Shown: positions 26,818 to 36,313 of the stretch, in pieces | Numbering within the stretch: position 1 is the stretch's first letter | Layout of the letters: every line of letters begins with the position of its first letter | Assembly: GCF_036967205.1 (NCBI RefSeq) | Contig: NZ_CP146022.1 | Location: forward strand, 806,001 to 870,000 | Direction: 5' to 3' | DNA from: Streptomyces sp. Q6 | Lineage (GTDB): Bacteria; Actinomycetota; Actinomycetes; Streptomycetales; Streptomycetaceae | DNA: 64,000 bases | Notes under the pieces: model-generated | The model's database searches: none | What the model saw: only the letters and a program-made list of their open reading frames with translations | Told to the model about the DNA's origin: nothing | Made by a program: the position numbers and the translations under genes

Positions 26818-27767
26818 GCCGCGTCCTCGGGGTGGACTCGGGAGGCTCGGGCCTGCGGGTCACGCTCGCCGACACCGACGACCTCACCCGCGCCACCATG
26901 ACCGTCTCGCGGGAACCGGTGCGGACGTCGGCGGCGGGGATCGACGCCGGACATCTCCTGGAACAACTCCTGCCGATGGCGCGGGAGTTGCTGGCCGCGT
27001 CCGAAGGGTCCGCGCTGTCCGCCGCGGTCGTGGGCGCCGCCGGGATGGCGACGCTGGGCGACGACCTGCGGGCCGAGCTGCCGGACGCGTTCCGGCGTGA
27101 ACTGGGCGTCGAGCGGCTCGCGTTGGCCGGGGACGCCGTCACCGCGTACGCGGGCGCGCTCGGGCAGCGGCCCGGCGCGGTCGTCGCCGCGGGCACCGGC
27201 ATGATCGCCCTCGGTACGGGCCTGGACGGCTGGCGTCGGGCCGACGGCTGGGGGCACCTGCTCGGCGACAGCGGCGGCGGCGCGTGGATCGGCCGGGCCG
27301 GGCTCGACGCGGCGATGCGCGCGCACGACGGACGGCGCGGCGGCAGCAGGGCGCTGCTCACCGCCGCCGAGGAACGGTTCGGCCCCGCGGGCGAGCTGCC
27401 GAGCCGCATCTACCCGCGCACCGACCGCCCGGCCGCCCTCGCCTCCTTCGCGCCCGACGTGGCACGCTGCGCCGCCGACGACCCGGTCGCGGACGGCATC
27501 CTGCGGGACGCCGCCCGGCACATCGCCGAGGCGGCCGCCGCCGTCTGTCCGCCGCACGGCGGCGAAGTCGCGCTCACCGGCGGCCTGTTCAAGATGGGCG
27601 AACCGCTCCTCGACCCGCTCCGCGTGGAACTCGCGGAGCAACTCCCCTACGCCACGGTGGTGAGCGCCACCGGTGACCCCCTCCACGGGGCCCTGGTGAT
27701 CGCCGGCGCGCTCGCCGCGGACGAGCTGCGCCTGCCGTGCGACGGGCGGCTCCTGTACGTGCCGTAG
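26814..27767 (+). CDS. N-acetylglucosamine-kinase-like protein (BadF/BadG ATPase family)
   Basis: The 317-residue protein shows the ASKHA fold: phosphate-1 motif [13 protein letters not shown], a central [12 protein letters not shown], and [15 protein letters not shown]. This set is typical of the BadF/BcrA-type family that includes N-acetylglucosamine kinase. It probably phosphorylates an amino sugar recovered from the cell wall or chitin. The GTG start overlaps the ung stop. Confidence 0.8.
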   Translation: MSRVLGVDSGGSGLRVTLADTDDLTRATMTVSREPVRTSAAGIDAGHLLEQLLPMARELLAASEGSALSAAVVGAAGMATLGDDLRAELPDAFRRELGVERLALAGDAVTAYAGALGQRPGAVVAAGTGMIALGTGLDGWRRADGWGHLLGDSGGGAWIGRAGLDAAMRAHDGRRGGSRALLTAAEERFGPAGELPSRIYPRTDRPAALASFAPDVARCAADDPVADGILRDAARHIAEAAAAVCPPHGGEVALTGGLFKMGEPLLDPLRVELAEQLPYATVVSATGDPLHGALVIAGALAADELRLPCDGRLLYVP

Positions 27768-27908
27768 AGCGTGCTCATCTCTCCCTCACACCCCTGCGGA
27801 CCAGGACACTTGGACCATCCGTAACTGAACGGACAATCAAGGACGGATACCGCTCAGCTGGCCCCTGACCGAACAAGGGAGCCCGTCGAGCCAGTAGCAT
27901 GCGGCCGC

Positions 27909-28844
27909 ATGAGCTCCCCCACTGGGCCTGGTTCCGGCCTGCCCGTACGAATGCCGCGCCCCCGTCAGCCCGGACGCCACCGTCGCCCGGAACCCGTCGC
28001 TGCCCCTGAGGGCGCGCCGTCCCTTGTCCTCGCCGTGCCCGGTGCGCCCAGCGCCGCCACGCGCATGCTCGCCGACGAGGTCGTGAGCATCGCCCGTTCC
28101 GAGCTGCCCGGTCTCGACGCGCGGGTCGGTTTCGTGGACGGAGAGGCCACCGACTTCCCGGTGTCCGCCGAATTCCCCTCCCTCGCCTCCGTGCTCGCGC
28201 ACGCCGCGAAGGAGCGCACCGCCCGCTACGAGCAGGCGATCGCCGCCGGTGTCGAGGCCAAGGAGCCCGAGGGGCCGGTCGCCGTCGTCGTGCCGCTGCT
28301 CGCGGGGCCCGACAACGCGCAGATCCGGCAGATCCGGCAGGGCATCACCGACAGCCGTGTCGCCGCCGAGCTGACCGACGTCCTCGGCCCGCACCCGCTG
28401 CTCGCCGAGGGCCTGCACGTGCGGCTGTCGGAGGCCGGTCTGGCCCGCGCCGACCGTGCCCGGCTGTTCACCGTGGCGACGGCCGCGGACGGCATCATCC
28501 TCGTCACCGTCGGCGGTGAGGAGGCGGTGCAGGCCGCCGGGATCACCGGCATGCTGCTCGCCGCGCGCCTCGCCGTGCCGGTGATGGCCGCCGCGCTCGA
28601 CGCGGAGGGCGCGGTCACGGCGGTCGCCGAGCAGCTGCGGGGCTCCGGCTCGCAGCAGCTGGCGCTGGCGCCGTACCTGATCGGCCCCGAGCTGGACCCG
28701 AGCGTGCTGGAGGCTGCCGCCAAGGATGCGGGGTGCGCCGCCGCCGAGCCGTTGGGGGCGTATCCGGCGATGGGGAAGCTGGCGCTCGGCAAGTACACGG
28801 CGGCGCTGGGGATCACGCCCCAACCGGTTGCCTCCGGCGGGTGA
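27909..28844 (+). CDS. CbiX/sirohydrochlorin-chelatase-like protein
   Basis: The 311-residue protein has two halves of similar length (about 40-165 and 170-290), as in the two-lobed chelatase fold. The N-terminal 35 residues are Pro/Arg-rich. The conserved chelatase histidines are not obvious: the expected SHGSR-like start reads VPGAPSAA here. It may therefore have lost metal-chelating activity. Streptomycetes carry many such CbiX-like proteins near sulphite or nitrite reductase genes, but none is adjacent here. A good terminator follows. Confidence 0.6.
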   Translation: MSSPTGPGSGLPVRMPRPRQPGRHRRPEPVAAPEGAPSLVLAVPGAPSAATRMLADEVVSIARSELPGLDARVGFVDGEATDFPVSAEFPSLASVLAHAAKERTARYEQAIAAGVEAKEPEGPVAVVVPLLAGPDNAQIRQIRQGITDSRVAAELTDVLGPHPLLAEGLHVRLSEAGLARADRARLFTVATAADGIILVTVGGEEAVQAAGITGMLLAARLAVPVMAAALDAEGAVTAVAEQLRGSGSQQLALAPYLIGPELDPSVLEAAAKDAGCAAAEPLGAYPAMGKLALGKYTAALGITPQPVASGG

Positions 28845-28854
28845 ACGGTGCGCA

Positions 28855-28888
28855 CGAGAGGCCCGGGGCTGTCGCCTCGGGCCTCTCG
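28855..28888. terminator. Bidirectional terminator hairpin
   Basis: Perfect 11-bp arms CGAGAGGCCCG and CGGGCCTCTCG with a 12-nt loop lie between the convergent CbiX-like and lactonase genes. Confidence 0.65.
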
Positions 28889-28967
28889 TCGTTGCCGCTC
28901 CTGTCGCCGGCTCGCCCCGCGGTCTCGGTCGTCGCCCCGCGAGCTGTTCGGCCGCAGGGCGGGATGG

Positions 28968-30002
28968 CTACTCGAACGTGACGCAGGATGCCCCTGGGGC
29001 CGGGATCGAACCGGCTCGGGCGGGGATTCCGGTGTCCTGGTCGAGGGTGAACCAGGTGACGTCGCCGGAGCGTTCGTTCGCCGCGTAGAGGAAGCGGGAC
29101 GAGGGGTCGAGGGCCAGGTCTCGGGGCCAGTGGCCGCCGCACGGGACGGTGGCCGTCAAGGTGGGGGTCTCGCCCGTCGGGTCCAGAGAGAGGACCGAGA
29201 TGACGTCCTCGCCGCGGGTCGCCGTCCACAGGTGGCGGCCGTCGGGGGCCACGACGACCTCGGAGGGGTAGGCGTCGCCGCGCGGCGTGCCGACGAGCAC
29301 CGGGGTCTCGGTCAGCGGCTTGAGGGTGCCCTCGGTGGCGTCCCAGCGGCAGACCGTCAGCGTGGGGGCCAGTTCGTTGAGGACGTACGCGTACTCGCCC
29401 GACGGGTGGAAGGCCAGGTGGCGGGGGCCCGAGCCGGGGCGCAGCGGCGCCTCGCGGTGCAGGGTGAGGCGGCCGTCCGTGAGGGCGCAGACGCGGACCG
29501 AGTCGGTGCCGAGGTCGACGCTGAGGGCCCAGCGGCCGCTCGGGTCCGGCACGACCTGGTGGGCGTGCGGAGCCTGCTGGCGCTGCGGGTGCGGGCCCGA
29601 ACCGGTGTGCCGCAGCACGTCGCGGCCCGCCGCGTCCGGGGTGCCGTCGGCGCGCAGCCGCACCGCGGTGACGCTGCCGGAGCCGTAGTTGGCCGTCAGG
29701 ACGTGTCCGCCCCACACCGAGACGTGCGTGGGGCTCGCGCCGCCGACCAGCGTGGGCGGCGCGGCGAGGGTCGGCGGCACGGTGTCCGTGCGGAACGCGG
29801 CGACCGCTCCTTCCGGCGTCTCGCTGACCGCGTAGAGCAGGCCGCCCGCGAACGCCAGGTACGAGGGGTCGGGCAGCGCGTCCGTCGCGCCGAGGATCGT
29901 GAGGGCGCCGTTCCCGGGGTCGGCGTCCGCCGTGACGATGCCGCGGCCGCCCGCCGCCGTGAACGATCCGATGTGGACCCGCCCTGACTGACTGCCGTTC
30001 AC
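28968..30002 (-). CDS. Lactonase-family seven-bladed propeller (6-phosphogluconolactonase-like)
   Basis: The GTG start at 30002 follows AAAAGGGG. The 344-residue protein repeats the pattern of the lactonase propeller family, for example HAHQVVPDPSGRWALSVDLG, HLAFHPSGEYAYVLNEL and DLALDPSSRFLYAANERS. The family includes 6-phosphogluconolactonase (Pgl) and carboxymuconate cyclase. Its substrate here is uncertain. It lies 58 bp downstream of the NOS gene on the same strand, so co-transcription is possible. Confidence 0.8.
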   Translation of the reverse strand: MNGSQSGRVHIGSFTAAGGRGIVTADADPGNGALTILGATDALPDPSYLAFAGGLLYAVSETPEGAVAAFRTDTVPPTLAAPPTLVGGASPTHVSVWGGHVLTANYGSGSVTAVRLRADGTPDAAGRDVLRHTGSGPHPQRQQAPHAHQVVPDPSGRWALSVDLGTDSVRVCALTDGRLTLHREAPLRPGSGPRHLAFHPSGEYAYVLNELAPTLTVCRWDATEGTLKPLTETPVLVGTPRGDAYPSEVVVAPDGRHLWTATRGEDVISVLSLDPTGETPTLTATVPCGGHWPRDLALDPSSRFLYAANERSGDVTWFTLDQDTGIPARAGSIPAPGASCVTFE

Positions 30003-30060
30003 TGCTACCCCTTTTCGGCCCGCGGGCCCGATGCCCGTGCGGCCGACGGTAGCAGTGGGT

Positions 30061-31338
30061 CTAGACCAGATCGGGCCAGGGCGTCCGGCGCCGCGCCGCC
30101 GTGGGCTCCTCCCCGCGGGCCCGCGCGTGGGCGTCGGGGTGGTGCACGTACGCGGGGGTGTGCTGCACGTCGTCGTAGGTGCGGTGGAAGACCGGTGTCG
30201 CCGAGCCGGAGATCGGTGGCACGATCCACGACCAGTCGGCGCCGACGGCCCGGCCGCGGGACTCCTCGCGGTCGAGGTGGGTGAGGAAGCGGCGGGACTC
30301 GGTGTGGTGGTCGGTGACGGTGACGCCCGCGAGGTCGAAGGAGTGCAGCACCGACCGGTTGAGTTCGATCAGGGCGCGGTCCTTCCAGAGGGAGCGGTCG
30401 CTGCTGGTGTCGAGGCCGAGCCGGTGGGCGACGTGCGGCAGGAGGTTGTAGCGGTCGGTGTCGGCGAGGTTGCGGGCGCCGATCTCGGTGCCCATGTACC
30501 AGCCGTTGAAGGGGGCGGCGCCGTAGCAGACGCCGCCGATCTCCAGGCACATGTTGGCGAGGGCGGGGACGGCGTGCCAGCGCAGGCCGAGCTCGGCCCA
30601 CCAGGTGAACTCCGGGTGCTGGAGGGGGACTTCGAGGATCGCGTCCGGGGGCAGCTCGAAGCAGCGCGGCTTCTCGTGCGGGACGGTCTGGACGATCAGC
30701 GGCAGCACGTCGAAGGGCGTGCCGGCGCCGCCGGGCCAGCCCAGCCGCCGGGCGTACGCGGTCAGGCCCGCGCCGCGCGGATCACCGACGACCTGCCCGT
30801 CGCGGCGGGTGTATCCGGCGTAGCGGATGAGCTGCTCGTTCCAGATGCGCGGTCCCGGGCGGCCCGGCGCGTCCTGGCCGAAGACGGTGATCAGGGGGCG
30901 GACCCGGCCGCCGGGCGCGGCCTCGCGCAGATGGTCGGCGCAGGCGGCGGCGATCTGTTCCGCGGTCGTGAGGTGGCGCAGGTCGCGCACGTGCAGGGAG
31001 CGCCAGTAGAGGCGGCCTATGCAGCGGTTGGAGTTGCGCCAGGCGACGCGGGCGCCGAAGACGAGCTCCTGCGGGGTGTGCGTGTACGTGCCGGTGGCCG
31101 CGAACTCGGCCGCTACTTCGGCGAGCCGGCGGGCCGGGTCGCCGAGCCGCTCCTCGGCATGGTGCTGCGTGATGAACTCGGCGGCGGCGCGGCCCCGCTC
31201 CCCGGCCTCTTCGGCGCGGCGGCGGGCGGGAGGGGCGGTCACCGGGCAGCGGTCGTGCCGGGCGGCGGCCCCGTCGGGGGCGGCGGCGAGCCAGCCCTCC
31301 GCCTCGTGCGTCCCGTTCCGGCGCAGGTCGCTTCGCAT
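30061..31338 (-). CDS. nos: Bacterial nitric oxide synthase, oxygenase domain only
   Basis: The 425-residue protein has the thiolate-haem motif WRNSNRCIGR (Cys106), the arginine-binding GWYMGTEIGARNL (Glu285), and ADWSWIVPPISGSATPVFH near the C-terminus. It lacks a reductase domain, as all Gram-positive NOS proteins do, and must borrow electrons from a flavodoxin or ferredoxin reductase. It oxidises arginine to citrulline and NO in the cytoplasm. ATG 31338 is preferred because GGGAGGTG precedes it. NsrR and Hmp lie 7 kb away, so this chromosome section holds both production and removal of NO. No thaxtomin-type biosynthetic genes are nearby. Confidence 0.93.
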   Translation of the reverse strand: MRSDLRRNGTHEAEGWLAAAPDGAAARHDRCPVTAPPARRRAEEAGERGRAAAEFITQHHAEERLGDPARRLAEVAAEFAATGTYTHTPQELVFGARVAWRNSNRCIGRLYWRSLHVRDLRHLTTAEQIAAACADHLREAAPGGRVRPLITVFGQDAPGRPGPRIWNEQLIRYAGYTRRDGQVVGDPRGAGLTAYARRLGWPGGAGTPFDVLPLIVQTVPHEKPRCFELPPDAILEVPLQHPEFTWWAELGLRWHAVPALANMCLEIGGVCYGAAPFNGWYMGTEIGARNLADTDRYNLLPHVAHRLGLDTSSDRSLWKDRALIELNRSVLHSFDLAGVTVTDHHTESRRFLTHLDREESRGRAVGADWSWIVPPISGSATPVFHRTYDDVQHTPAYVHHPDAHARARGEEPTAARRRTPWPDLV

Positions 31339-31626
31339 GGCGCACCTCCCACGGCTCGACGGCGGCACCGGCTCGCTCCCGCGCGGCCGTGTGCCCTGGC
31401 GTCCAATGGCGCGGGGTCTACCCCTGGGGCGGTCTGATCCACCCTGTACGTGCCTGGGGAACGTGCCTCATCGCGGGCCGGGCTGTCCACGCCGATGCGA
31501 GACAACCACAAGTCGGCACCGGTCGGCGGCCGGTCACGGCCGTACGGGGAGCGTGCGGAACTGTGTGGGGGCGCGAGCTTCGCTGCCCGCGCCCCGATTC
31601 ACGCGCGCCGATTCAGGCGCGCTGTG

Positions 31627-31923
31627 CGTGACGGGCCGTGCGTGACGGGCTGTTCGTGACGGGCTGTTCGTGACGGGCCGTGCGTCACGAGCCATGCGTG
31701 ACGGGCTGTTCGTGACGGGCCGTGCGCCACGAGCCGTACGTCACGAGCCATGCGCCACGAGCCATGCGTGACGGGCCGTGCGCCACAAGCCATGCGTGAC
31801 GGGCTGTGCGGCCCGTGTTGGGTGCGACGGGCCGTGCGTCGCGTCCCCCGCTTCACGCGTGCCTCGCGCTCTGTGCGTCACGTCCGCTGGCGCACGCTCT
31901 GTGCGTCGCGTCCGCTGGCGTAC
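31627..31923. repeat. 14-bp tandem repeat array
   Basis: About 14 consecutive 14-bp units fill 31627-31822. Two unit types are mixed, CGTGACGGGCYGTK and CGYCACGAGCCATG. A further 28-bp (2 x 14) unit is repeated twice at 31868-31923. The period is not a multiple of three, so it does not encode a protein repeat. It lies between the NOS gene start and the 3' end of the disrupted FUSC gene. No gene is visible in the rest of the 620-bp gap (31339-31958). Confidence 0.8.
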
Positions 31924-31958
31924 GCGTGTGGTCACGTCAGACGATGTGCGCGTGTGCG

Positions 31959-33092
31959 TCACGCGCCCAGGCTCGCGCGGTGTGCGCCGCGCAGTGGGAC
32001 GGCGAGTTCGGCGAGGGCCTGCTCCAGGGCGTGCAGGTGGGCCAGGACGGGCTCGGCGTCCGCGGCCTGCGGCGCGGTGTCGACGCGGCGCCGGTAGGGG
32101 GCGGGCGCGGTGAGGGCCTCGACGGCGGACTCCACGCGCCAGCAGGCGGCGGCGAGTCGCGCGTCGTGCGAGGCCTCCGGGTCGGCGGCGACGGAGGCGA
32201 GCCCGCGTACCTCGCGGGCGCAGTCGTCGAGCAGCGCGAGGACCTGTAGGGCGCGTCCCTTGCGGGCCTTCATCGGGCTGAGGGGATGCACGAGGGGCGC
32301 CAGCGAGAGGCGTACGCGGCCGAGGATGTGCTCCAGCTCGGCGACGAGCGGCGCGGGGTCGGCGGCCTCGTCCCCGGCGAGGCGGGCCGCCGCCTCGGCG
32401 GTGCACGCGTGCACGCGGCGCAGCGCCCGCTCGACCCAGGCGTCGGTCACGGAGTGCGTGGTCACGGGCAGGACGAGCAGGACGGCGAGCGCGGCGCCGA
32501 GGGCGCCGACGGCGGTCTCGGTCACCCGCAGCGCGAGCAGCGCCGGGTCGAGCACGCCGAGCAGCCCGTAGAGCATGCTCGCCATGACGGTGACCGCGAG
32601 CATCATCCAGGTGTAGGAGACGGCGGCGGTGTAGAAGATGCCGAAGACGCTCAGGGCGACGACCACGGCGGCCACGACCGGTTCGTGGTGGAGCGGTACG
32701 GCGACGGCGAAGCCCAGCACGATGCCGAGCACCGTGCCGAGGAACCGCCGGAATCCGCGCACCAGCGTCTCGCCGCGCGAGGTCGTGTTCACGAACACCC
32801 ACCAGGTGGCGCCGACCGCCCAGTACCACCGCTGGTCGGACAGGACCTGCCCGACGGCGAGCGCGAAGCCCGCCCCGGCGGTCGCCTGGACGGCCTGCCG
32901 CGTGGTGATGCGGGCGAGTCCCGTGCCCCCGGTCGGCGCGGCCACGGCCACCGGTGCCGGCAGTTTCCGTTCGTAGGTCCACAGGCCGAACCGGACGGTC
33001 GCGGCGGTGGCGAGGGACAGGAGTACGGCCACGTACAGCTCGGGGAGCCGGTCGGGGGTGGCGTGCAGGAACTGGGTCGCGAAGAACATCAT
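31959..33092 (-). pseudogene. FUSC-family transporter, 5'-truncated at the integrase junction
   Basis: The 377 residues correspond to the last three quarters of the FUSC protein encoded at 34367-35878. They share long blocks such as GVLDPALLALRV and RVRLSLAPLVHPL. The N-terminal membrane block is missing. Homology stops abruptly at about 33092-33098, and integrase-associated sequence begins. The remaining frame can start only at an internal Met (MMFFATQFLHA), so I treat it as a remnant. The missing 5' part is not elsewhere in the window. Confidence 0.8.
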
Positions 33093-33119
33093 GAACGCTG
33101 CTCGTTAGGCGCGGCCGCA

Positions 33120-33163
33120 GGTCAGCGCCATACTGACGCCCCCGGGGTCAGCAAAAGGTCAGC
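33120..33163. repeat. GGTCAGC direct repeats before the integrase gene, possible arm sites
   Basis: GGTCAGC occurs at 33120, 33146 and 33157, with CTGAC and GTCAG variants close by. All lie within 65 bp between the FUSC break and the integrase start. Repeats like this could be integrase or excisionase arm-binding sites, or an operator for the integrase promoter. Confidence 0.4.
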
Positions 33164-33182
33164 ACGAGCACGGAGTCAGTAC

Positions 33183-34340
33183 ATGGCGACCAAGACCCTC
33201 GCCCGCGGCATGGGCACGTTCTTCAAGGAGTGCCCTTGCAAGGCACCGACCCGGTGCCCTCACCCCTACAAGATTCGCTACAGGGACGCGACCGGCAAGC
33301 AGCGAGAGGAGTCGGGCTACGCCACACAGGACAAGGCGACAACCCGCCTCACGGAGCTGTATCAGGCGAAGAAGGGATCACAGAAGGCAGGCCCTTCGGA
33401 GGGCGAGAAGATCGGCGTCCAGACCCTGGAGGACTTCGCCTCCAACTGGATCGCCCACCGAGCACGCGGTCTCAAGGACAACAGCGTCGAGAGCTACGAG
33501 CGAGCGCTGACGCTGCACATCATTCCCCGTCTCGGGTCGCGCAAGGTCGGCACCTTCACGGCGAACGCCGTCGACAACTTCGTCGGGGACATGGTGCTCG
33601 ATGACGTCGGCAGCGCCGCGCAGACGAACGCGTACAAGGTTCTGCGGTTGGTCATCAACTCCGCGCGGCATCGAGGTGGACTGTCGCTGGACCCGTTCCT
33701 CGACACAACGCCACCGGACTACCAGCGCAAGGACATCCTGATCCCCACGCTGGAGGAGCTCAATCTGATCCGGCAGCACGCCCATGACGACGACTTGCGC
33801 CTGGTCGTGGAGATGATGTCGGGCTGCGGCCTGCGGAACGGTGAGGCTCACGCCACCAACATCAACGGCCTCGTCGCAGCGGACGTCTACCGCATCACGG
33901 ACCAGATCCATGGACGCCAACGAATACCTGCACCACTCAAGCATCGCGACTGGGGTGAATTCCGAGAGACCCCGATGCCCGCGAAGACGCGTGCGCACTT
34001 GATGCGGCACGCAGAAACACATTCCCCGGACCAACTCGGATATCTGATGACCAATGGCGGCCGAGGGGGAGCAGGCGTCGGCGGCAGCCCGTACTACAGC
34101 GGAAACGCTTTCCGCCACAAATGGCAGAAGACCCTGGGCGCTGCCGGCATCACCACGCGCTACACCATGTACAGCCTGCGCCACTTCTTCGCTTCCAACT
34201 GCCTCGCCATGGGCATTCCGATTACGGATGTGGCGGAGTGGATGGGCCACAAATCCATCGAGGTGACGTATCGCATCTACCGTCATCTGATGCCGTCGTC
34301 GATCGGGCGAGCCGCACGGCTGCTCAACGCCGGCATCTGA
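33183..34340 (+). CDS. int: Tyrosine site-specific integrase
   Basis: The 385-residue protein has an N-terminal Cys-rich zinc-ribbon-like arm domain (FFKECPCKAPTRCPHP). A SAM-like core-binding domain lies at about residues 80-180, followed by a catalytic domain. Visible catalytic residues are Arg in GCGLRNGEA, the YSLRHFFAS box and the GHKSIEVTYRIYRH nucleophile region. The usual His before LR in box II is replaced (YSLRH). This type occurs in actinomycete integrative elements and prophages. It sits at the boundary between a broken FUSC gene and IS-rich DNA, 27 bp from the 3' end of a second FUSC gene. Confidence 0.92.
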   Translation: MATKTLARGMGTFFKECPCKAPTRCPHPYKIRYRDATGKQREESGYATQDKATTRLTELYQAKKGSQKAGPSEGEKIGVQTLEDFASNWIAHRARGLKDNSVESYERALTLHIIPRLGSRKVGTFTANAVDNFVGDMVLDDVGSAAQTNAYKVLRLVINSARHRGGLSLDPFLDTTPPDYQRKDILIPTLEELNLIRQHAHDDDLRLVVEMMSGCGLRNGEAHATNINGLVAADVYRITDQIHGRQRIPAPLKHRDWGEFRETPMPAKTRAHLMRHAETHSPDQLGYLMTNGGRGGAGVGGSPYYSGNAFRHKWQKTLGAAGITTRYTMYSLRHFFASNCLAMGIPITDVAEWMGHKSIEVTYRIYRHLMPSSIGRAARLLNAGI

Positions 34341-34366
34341 CCCACAGGATGAGCAGCCTGCGCGCG

Positions 34367-35878
34367 TCAGGCGCTCATCGGCGCCCGGTGGGACCTACGG
34401 AGCGGGACGGCGAGTTCCAGCAGAGCCTGCTCCAAGGCGTGCAGGTGAGCGAGTACGGGCTCCGCGTGCGCAGGCTCCGACGGCGCCGCTTCGTGCAGCT
34501 GCTGACGAATGCTGCCGGTTGGCACATCGGTGAGGGCTTCGACGGCAGCTTCCACCCGCCAGCAGGCAGCGGCCAGTCGGGCGTCGTGGGAGGCTTCCGG
34601 GTCGGCGGCGACCGACGCGAGGCCGCGCACCTCGCGCGCGCAGTCGTCGAGCAGCCCGAGCACCTGCCGAGCTCGGCACTTACGGGCCTTCATCGGAGCC
34701 AGCGGGTGAACGAGCGGGGCGAGCGAGAGCCGTACGCGGGCGAGGATCGCCTCGAGCTCGGCAACGCGCGGTACCGGATCGGCGTCTGCGTCTCCGGCGA
34801 GCCGAGCAGCTGCCTCAGCCGTGCACGCATGTACACAGCGCAGCGCCCGCTCGACCCAGGCATCGGTGACCGCATGCGTGCTGACCGGCAGGACCAGAAG
34901 TACCGCCAGTACGGCACCGAGCGCACCGACCGCCGTCTCCCCCACCCGCAGCGCGAGCAGCGCCGGGTCAAGAACGCCAAGGAGTCCGTAGAGCATGCTG
35001 GCCATCACGGTCACGGCGAGCATCATCCACGTGTACGAGACGTGGGCGGTGTAGAAGATCCCGAAGACGCTCACCGCGACAACCACCGCGGCGGCAATGG
35101 GCTGCGTGTGCAGCGGTACGGCGATCAGGTAACCGAGTCCGATACCGAGCACCGTCCCCAGGAACCGGCGGAAGCCCCGCACCACGGTCTCCCCGCGCGA
35201 GGCGGTGGCTACGAACACCCACCACGTCGCGCCCACAGCCCAGTACCAGCGCTGATCGGACAGCGCCTGCCCGATCGCCAGCGCGAAGCCTGCCCCCACG
35301 GTCGCCTGCACGGCTTGCCGTGTAGTGATCCGCTTCAGGCCCGACCCGCCGGTCGGAGCGGGGACAGGTGCGGCAGGCGGCAGTCGCCGCTCGTAGCACC
35401 ATGCGCCGAAGCGGACCGTTGCGGCGGAGGCCAGCGACAGCAGCACTGCCGCATACAGCTCGGGCAGCTGGCCCGGCACGGTGTGCAGGAACTGGGCGGC
35501 GAAGAAGGTCATAAAGGCGAAGACGCCGAGGGAGTGCCCGCGCGGTCCCCAGCGGCGCGCATACACACCGGCGCCGACCGTGCCGAGGAACGCCAGGTCA
35601 CGGGCCACGGGCACATCGTGCAGCGCGGCGGCCAGGGCGAGCACCGGGAGGCCGACGGCCGGCAGCAGCGCGGTCGTCACCGCCTGGCCGCGCACCGTCG
35701 GGTCGGCCACCGTGAACAGGGCGAGCAGCGCGGCGAGACCACCGGTGATGGCCGCCACCAGCGAGTGCCCGACCGCCCCGCACACGGCGACGGCGAGCCC
35801 GATCCCGAGCACGGCCCGGCTCGCGAACCGCAGCCGCATCCGTCCCGGATCCGGCGCCGTGAACGCCCTCTTCAGCAA
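34367..35878 (-). CDS. FUSC-family transporter, intact second copy beside the integrase
   Basis: From TTG 35878 the protein has 503 residues. The frame stays open to ATG 35974, but that leader looks non-native and lacks a ribosome-binding site. It has two membrane blocks and the FUSC central motif SDQRWYWAVGATWWVFVATASRGETVVRG, with an alanine-rich cytoplasmic tail. It closely resembles the truncated copy at 31959-33092 but with many synonymous and conservative differences, so it is a diverged homologue, not a recent duplicate. It may have been carried in by the integrating element and now supply the function of the broken gene. Substrate unknown. Confidence 0.82.
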   Translation of the reverse strand: MLKRAFTAPDPGRMRLRFASRAVLGIGLAVAVCGAVGHSLVAAITGGLAALLALFTVADPTVRGQAVTTALLPAVGLPVLALAAALHDVPVARDLAFLGTVGAGVYARRWGPRGHSLGVFAFMTFFAAQFLHTVPGQLPELYAAVLLSLASAATVRFGAWCYERRLPPAAPVPAPTGGSGLKRITTRQAVQATVGAGFALAIGQALSDQRWYWAVGATWWVFVATASRGETVVRGFRRFLGTVLGIGLGYLIAVPLHTQPIAAAVVVAVSVFGIFYTAHVSYTWMMLAVTVMASMLYGLLGVLDPALLALRVGETAVGALGAVLAVLLVLPVSTHAVTDAWVERALRCVHACTAEAAARLAGDADADPVPRVAELEAILARVRLSLAPLVHPLAPMKARKCRARQVLGLLDDCAREVRGLASVAADPEASHDARLAAACWRVEAAVEALTDVPTGSIRQQLHEAAPSEPAHAEPVLAHLHALEQALLELAVPLRRSHRAPMSA

Positions 35879-36127
35879 AATGCCCCGCCCCTTCCGTCGG
35901 CCTGAGCCGCGCGTACATGAGAAAGGCGCCACGGAGATCCCCGAGGGGATCCGCAGCGCCATCGACGTGCACATCTCAGCATTAGGGCGGCTGATGGTTC
36001 AACACAGGCCGAAAATCCTGGGCCATTGGCCCAGGAAGTGATGGTGCCCGTCGGCCGCGAGCGTGCCAACGGACCACTTCCCCGGCATGAGCGCTCGCGC
36101 GGCACCAGACACAACAAGTCCCCGCGG

Positions 36128-36313
36128 TCAGTGCAGCCTCTGTTGCCGAACCCACGCCTTCACTTCGGACACCCTGAACTGGATCTTGGCGTTGCGCCCC
36201 CGCCCGAACTTGTAAGGAACAAGCCCCAACACGGGCGCATCGCGGTAGACCCAGGAAACCGACATGTTCAGGTACTCCGCCGTCTCCTTGACGTCCATGA
36301 ACTCTTCGGCCAT
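36128..36313 (-). CDS. xis: Excisionase-like helix-turn-helix protein
   Basis: The 61-residue protein starts at ATG 36313 after GAGGGGTAGGG. It contains the excisionase/AlpA helix-turn-helix DVKETAEYLNMSVSWVYRDAPVLG and a basic second half, FGRGRNAKIQFRVSEVKAWVRQQ. Such proteins steer an integrase to excision, and normally lie beside it. Here a FUSC gene separates the two by 1.8 kb, so rearrangement is likely. Confidence 0.78.
   Translation of the reverse strand: MAEEFMDVKETAEYLNMSVSWVYRDAPVLGLVPYKFGRGRNAKIQFRVSEVKAWVRQQRLH

Noticed and set aside
31627-31923. CRISPR-like array
   Set aside because: Units are 14 bp with no unique spacers and no cas genes nearby, so it is a simple tandem repeat.
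33060-33183. tRNA gene as the integration target
   Set aside because: No tRNA-like cloverleaf or 3' tRNA end was seen on either side of the integrase. The broken gene is FUSC.
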